64,000 bases of DNA. Origin: Xanthoparmelia taractica. Its lineage: Eukaryota; Ascomycota; Lecanoromycetes; Lecanorales; Parmeliaceae. The DNA lies in the NCBI GenBank assembly GCA_033085395.1, contig MU853186.1:186001-250000 (forward strand), given 5' to 3'. The position numbers were made by a program, and so were the translations under genes. How positions within the stretch are numbered: the first letter of the stretch is position 1; the number at the start of each line of letters is the position of its first letter. Below, piece by piece: positions 58,698 through 64,000 of the stretch. Under the pieces are notes generated by a model. That model searched no databases, had not been told where the DNA came from, and saw only the letters and a program-made list of their open reading frames with translations.

Positions 58698-59570
58698 TCA
58701 CTTTTTGAGATGCGAATAATCTCGCAAAACGCCCGCCATGTGAGTATTTGTCGTCTTCCCACCCTTTCTAGCTCTCTTCGACTTGTTCTCTTGCTTTACT
58801 GGCTTGGCTTTGACAGCGCGACTCTTATTCGCAGGCGTCAAGCCTTCGCGTTCCAGCTCATCCGCCAGTGCTCCTGGCTCGGGCAATCTGATCTTTTGCC
58901 ACATTGTCTTGAATTCTTGGTCAATTGAGAAGAATAGCGATGGGTCATTTGGCCATACGAATCGGGCACTGTCGTCTTTTTTGTGCCGAGTCACTGAAAG
59001 CTTGCCCTGTTTCTCAAGATTGTCTATCGCATCTAGCGCACCATGCCATCCATCCTTAAGATCCTTAACGCTAAGGGCCTGAGCCGTAGGTTGAGATTGT
59101 AGATAACCCAACAATCCATCGGCGGACCGGATATTGTGGATCGGTCGGAAAGAGAAGAGGTCCTTTTCTTTGCCATCAATTCTCTGGTAATTTACCTTCT
59201 CATGGCTCATCAATATTGTCTTTAGGGCCTGCCCGTATCCTTTCTCTCGGCCATGCAAAGATAAATATTCGCCCAACCTTTGCCACGTCCATGGAACATC
59301 CTTTTCCTTGAGCTTCTCTAGTGCATAGGTGACTTGAGTTATGATATGGGAGCCGGTGCCTGTGTCTTTTGGCTGCGAGAAGACCGTGTTGGCCTGCTCT
59401 ACTACTCGCTTGCGCTTGAGATCATTCTTGATTATGGTTGAAGCTTGCGATGGCGCAGGCAACGGGGCAAGATTTGCAGAAGCAGCAGCTGTACGTTTAT
59501 TTGAAAGCTTATTGGAGGACGAGGTGAGATTGGACTTGAAAGCGCTGATTTGGTTGTCAAGGTAGGACAT
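58698..59570 (-). CDS. tfa2: TFIIE beta subunit (TFA2), RNA polymerase II general transcription factor
   Basis: One exon encodes 290 residues. After a Ser/Lys-rich N-terminus comes the winged-helix core: ITQVTYALEKLKEKDVPWTWQRLGEYL, then KVNYQRIDGKEKDLFSFRPIHNIRSADGLL. A second helical module includes VKDLKDGWHGALDAIDNLEKQGKL. A third part (VWPNDPSLFFSIDQEFKTMW) precedes a Lys/Arg-rich tail and a short conserved end (HMAGVLRDYSHLKK). It pairs with TFIIE-alpha to recruit TFIIH in the nucleus. Divergent from the nuclear pore gene. Confidence 0.95.
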   Translation of the reverse strand: MSYLDNQISAFKSNLTSSSNKLSNKRTAAASANLAPLPAPSQASTIIKNDLKRKRVVEQANTVFSQPKDTGTGSHIITQVTYALEKLKEKDVPWTWQRLGEYLSLHGREKGYGQALKTILMSHEKVNYQRIDGKEKDLFSFRPIHNIRSADGLLGYLQSQPTAQALSVKDLKDGWHGALDAIDNLEKQGKLSVTRHKKDDSARFVWPNDPSLFFSIDQEFKTMWQKIRLPEPGALADELEREGLTPANKSRAVKAKPVKQENKSKRARKGGKTTNTHMAGVLRDYSHLKK

Positions 59571-60020
59571 GACGGGTAATCGAATGGCTCATTGGGTATG
59601 CAGGCTTTGCAGGGTCACCCTCATGGAAGATTCGATATATGAGGTGAAATGATGAAAGAGATTGGAATGGAGACTGCATAGTACTTCACCAATTACCTTA
59701 GCGCGCGGAGACGCGCTAAGCTAGGCTAGCCGGCTTTGTCTGAAGTGAAGGATGAAATCAACACAAATGAACACGGCTTCGGTCATTTCACCCATGACAC
59801 CTTTCCGGCTTCCTTTGACACCCACTGTGTCTGAACTCCTATGCGCGCTTCCACTAGTGTATGGGGCCTAAATTCACTGATTCAATTCTAAGCATGCCTG
59901 CATTCTTCTAAAACCACCCACAGCATCCAGAAAGACCTCACTTTCCTATCATGAACCGAAATCCCGAACTTCATGGCACGATCACGTAGACGAGATTGAG
60001 CTTGCATCTAGCTACTCACG
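59571..60020. promoter_or_regulatory. Divergent promoter region of TFA2 and the MLP1/TPR-like gene
   Basis: These 450 bp separate two divergent starts. No TATA box or repeat is recognisable. Confidence 0.4.
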
Positions 60021-63000
60021 ATGGCGGTCGCGCAATTAGATGTGGCTCAGCTTTCGTCGTTCTGTTCCTTGCCACAGCATTCGATCGACACACTTCTTGA
60101 CGCACCAACTGCCGGCCTTGTCCGTACACTCTTGGAGAATATATCTGTGAGGGCACATGAGTACAATGAATTGGTGTCTGAGAAGCTCAGGTTGGGCGTG
60201 GAACTGGACAATGCAGTGCGCGGGGGTGAAACCAAGAGCCGGATTCTGAAAGGCTCAATCGACAAGGGACTCAAGGAGGCCACGGATTTGAGACAGAAAC
60301 TTGAAGCAGTGGGTAGGTAGTGTCCAAGAAACGCCTATTCAGTAAGCTAAGATCTTCCCTAGAAACGGCAAGGGTGTCGGTGGAGACAGAGCTTGAGGAT
60401 TTGCGAGCCTCCACCTCCACGACGACTTCTGAATTATCTACTTTGAGGACTCGTATTACGTCACTGGAATCCTCGAACCGAGACACGCTTTCGCTTCTAC
60501 AATCCAAAACGGTAGCTCATGACAAATTGGCCGAAGAGCTCAATGCTCAGCACCAGAAAGCGGTGGACCTCCGACGTGAAGTCTCAAGACTGGAACAGTC
60601 AGTACAATCAGCCAACGCCGCCTCGACTAGCGCAAGGTTCCACGAGCAAGGTCTGCAGCAGGAAATTGAATCGCTAAAGAGAACCAACGATTGGTTGGAC
60701 AAAGAACTGAAAACCAAGTCCGGAGAGTATACTAAATACCGTAAGGAGAAGAGTATACGTATTGCCGAGCTACAACGTCAACTTGATGAAGCCACGAGCA
60801 CAATCGATGCTGCGAATCGCACCGAAACGACTTTACGGAGGAGACTTGATGAGCTCAGTCTAAAAGCTGATGATTCATTCACCCGCATCCAGCAATTGCA
60901 AGAGGATGCCGCCAAGAGGGATGAATCTTTCAGAGTTGAGCTGGATGCGGCGAATCGCCTTTCTGAACTGACCCGAAACTCGGCCAACACTGAACGAAAA
61001 CGGCAGCAGGATCTTTACGCCCAGTTAGAATCCGCCAAAGAAGATGCGTCTGAGCAACTCGGTAGACTCGGTGCCGAGCTCGAAACTGAGCACAGGGAAA
61101 GGGAAAGCGCAGACGCGAAGATTGCAGAACTCGAGGTCCATGTTGAGCAGCTCCAGGCAGACCTATCGACACTGCAAAGCCAAGCATTAGTGCGCCATAC
61201 GTCTCCCGAGGCCACCAATGGGTACTTCGCTAGTACACCTCCTCGCAACGTTTCGGCGTCTATCGTATCACCCGCGCCATCGCGCCTCAAGGGTGGTCTC
61301 AGCATTACCCAGATGTACAGTAGTTACAATGACCTGAAGAACGAACTCGAGGTGGAGAAACGGCGTAGCGAGAAGCTTACCTCAACACTTGACGACATGG
61401 TACAAGATCTAGAAACTGAGCAGCCAGAGATCGAGGAGTTACGTGCGGACCACATGCGCTTAGAATCTGAAGTTGCCGAGATGTCTTCTTTAATAGATAT
61501 CATTGGCAAGGAACGAGATGAGGCTCTTAGGGGGTCCAAGAAATGGGAAGGCCATCTAGAGGCTAAAGCCAAGGAAGGAGAAGTACTCCGGCAGCAGCTC
61601 CGCGATCTCAGCTCCCAGGTCAAGGTCTTTTTAATGGAAGCCCATCTACGTGATCAAGGTATTGATGAACTTGGTGCGGATGGCCGAGCACAACTAGAGC
61701 GCCTGGCGCAGGGCCAAGCAGATGGGGAAGCGGTGGAGAGCATGACCGCAACTGATCGACTTATCAGTGAGAACCTTGTCACGTTCAGAAACCTGAGCGA
61801 ACTTCAAGAACAGAACGCAAATTTACTCAGGATCACCCGAGAGATTGGTGAGCGTATGGAACATGAGGAGGCCGTCCAAAAACAGTCAGAGAGGACTCGA
61901 GATTGGGATGATCTCCAGCAGAAATACGAACGTTGCAAAGATGAGATAAAGTCTTTGATGACTCAATCCTCGAGCTACATTCGCGAGCGAGATATGTTCA
62001 GACGTATGCTCTCTCACAGGGGTCAAGTAGCTTCCGGCACCGACGCCACTTCGGTGTTTGGGGAGTCTGCCAATGGAGATGCAGCACCCAGAACTCCAAC
62101 GCCAGCTGGTGCTATGAACAGCATCGAAGACTCCCCAGCAACAAGAGACTTAGCTGACTACGTGAAACTTTACAAAGATATACAGGCGCACTTTGATGCA
62201 TATCGGAATGAGGCTGCGACAGACCGCTCAACATTAAAGGAGCAAGTGGACGGTCTTTCAAAGGTCAACGGTGAACTTCGAAGCGAGGTGGTTAGAAACA
62301 GCAGCCAGGTCACACTTGCTCATGAAAGATACGAGATGCTTCAAGGAAATTATCTAATGCTCAAGAACGAGAATGCGGAACTGCAAAAGAGATCGCAAGC
62401 ATTATCAGACAGTGCTGCCAAGCAAGATCTGCGGGTTCAACAAGTTGCTGAAGAACTTGTCGAAGCAAAGGGTCTTGCAGACAGCATGCGCAATGAGACA
62501 GCGAATCTGAAAGCAGAAAAAGAATTCTGGAAAACGATTGAAAAAAGGATCACTGAGGACAACGAGAGTCTGTTGAACGAGCGCGGTCGGCTGAATGCTC
62601 TGAACGCCAACTTGCAGAATCTGTTGAATGAGCGAGAACATTCGGATACGGAAGCTCGTCGAAGGCTTCAAAGCCAGGCTGACAGTCTCGAAAAAGAATT
62701 ACAAGCGACAAAGAAAAAACTTTCCGAGGAAGTGAAAGAAAACAAGCGATCTGCTCAACGGCGCGAATATGACCATGAGCAGAGTCAAAAGAGGATTGAT
62801 GATTTAGTCTCTAGCCTTGGTAATACTCGCGAGGAGCTTGTCGCGGCGAAGGTAACCCGGGATCATCTTTCGACGAGGGTGGATGAGTTGACAATTGAGC
62901 TTCGGAGCGCAGAAGAACGTGTCAATCTATTACAACTGGCACCTTCAGGGCGTCCCATTCCCGACGATGGCGAGCTTCCACAACACCAATCCCTTGATGG

Positions 63001-64000
63001 TGAAGAGTTGAGTCTGAGCAAAGAGCAAGAATTGAGAGTCCAGGTGTCGGAGCTCAAACGCGACCTCGACCTAGCTCGAAGTGAGCTCGAAAATGTCATA
63101 GGCCAGGTTGAGCAGTACAAAGCAATCAGTCAAGCTTCAGAAGAAGAATTGCTCAGCCTGAACGAAACGCAGGACTTGTACCGACAAGAAACAGACAAGC
63201 TGATTCAAGAGAAGGACTCCAAGATCAAAGAACTCGAACAACGAATTGAGGACACCAGTTCCGAGCTTTCATCCACCAATTCGGAGCTCTCAAGTCTTCG
63301 AAATGCACAAGCAGAAAATGGGCGCCGTCTAGAAGAACACAAAAGGGGATATGAGGTAGAGCTTGCACGACTCAAAGATCAAGATGATCGCCACGCGGCC
63401 GCAGCCCAGTTTTATCAAGAGGATCTCAAAGTCCAGGCTGAAATCGCTCAGCAAGCTCAACAGAATTACGAGAGTGAGCTTGTTAAGCACGCGGATGCTG
63501 CAAAGGCATTGCAAAAGGTCCGATCAGATCACAACGAACTAAAACTCGAGATAAAAGCATTAAAGACTGATGCGGAATCTGCCCGTAAAAGCCTCGAACA
63601 AAGCGAAGAAAGTTGGACGCGGTCTCGGGAGGGATTCGAAAGAGAGATAAGAGAACTAAAAACTGGGCGAGAAAATCTAAGAACTCAGAATAACTACCTC
63701 CATCAGCAAATTGAGACCTACTCTGCTCAAATAAACACTTTGAAAAAGCGTTTCTCAAGCAGCGATGAGGGCCCAGGCGAGGACATTCCAGCCTCCGATC
63801 TGGACAATCTGCAAGAGGTTATCAAATACTTACGGCGCGAGAAGGAGATTGTTGATGTCCAATTAGAATTGTCTGCGCAAGAAGGAAAGAGATTAAGCCA
63901 GCAGCTCGACTACGCTCGGTCACAACTGGACGATACACGATTGCAACTTAGCCAGCAAAGACGACTGGAGGCCGAGAATGAGCGTTCCAATCTCGATCAC
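60021..64000 (+). CDS. mlp1: MLP1/TPR-like nuclear pore basket protein, truncated by window end
   Basis: Exon 1 is 60021-60312; exon 2 begins at 60363 and stays open to the last base, giving at least 1309 residues. Nearly everything is heptad-like coiled coil rich in Glu, Lys, Leu, Gln and Arg. Breaks occur near 61200-61320, with a Ser/Pro/Gly-rich insert that ends in LSITQMYSSYNDLKNELE, and near 62020-62150. Length, coiled-coil content and these inserts match Tpr/Mlp proteins, which form the nuclear basket and anchor mRNA quality control and spindle-checkpoint factors. Family members exceed 1800 residues, so the C-terminus lies beyond the window. A myosin-like or golgin coiled coil is the alternative. 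Confidence 0.85.

Overview
The window is nuclear DNA of a filamentous ascomycete (Pezizomycotina). The evidence is many short (about 45-60 nt) GT-AG introns, monocistronic genes on both strands with 0.1-4 kb spacers, and typical fungal gene families. I cannot name the genus. About 25 genes can be supported. Many exon structures were reconstructed by hand from reading frame, splice sites and family motifs, and all junction phases quoted as solved agree. No rRNA, tRNA, CRISPR or intact transposon was seen.

Layout: 0-7.2 kb carries FMC1 (ATP synthase assembly), a pyrimidine-rich 46-bp tandem repeat, a BAHD-type acyltransferase, FBP1 (gluconeogenesis) and a small predicted membrane protein. 7.2-9.6 kb holds only coding-like fragments. 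9.7-15 kb has a Pho80-like cyclin with a 4-kb empty upstream region. 15-19 kb has AHA1 divergent from an EngB/GTPBP8 GTPase, then a small unknown gene. 19.8-23.3 kb is a CDC4-type F-box/WD40 protein. 24.2-29.5 kb has a YTH-domain RNA-binding protein divergent from HOP1. 31-36 kb has a large disordered protein, an MDP-1 type phosphatase and calcipressin. 37.6-46.6 kb, all minus strand, has a zinc-finger-like protein, the MER3/HFM1 helicase and a nucleotide-sugar transporter. 47-50.5 kb has a leucine-rich-repeat protein and an Aps1-type Nudix hydrolase. 51.7-60 kb is gene-dense: ATE1, a Cys-rich unknown, MGE1, mitochondrial PheRS, COQ3 and TFIIE-beta. The window ends inside an MLP1/TPR-like nuclear pore coiled-coil gene.

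Themes: two meiotic recombination genes, HOP1 and MER3, lie 10 kb apart, and HOP1 is divergently paired with a YTH protein, a family linked to meiotic mRNA control in yeasts. Mitochondrial genes recur (FMC1, GTPBP8, MGE1, PheRS, COQ3). Ubiquitin and N-degron functions are represented by CDC4 and ATE1. I found no obvious secondary-metabolite cluster or new multi-gene system. The most unusual items are a start codon apparently split by an intron, several micro-exons, three tandem repeats and the coding-like debris at 7.2-9.4 kb.
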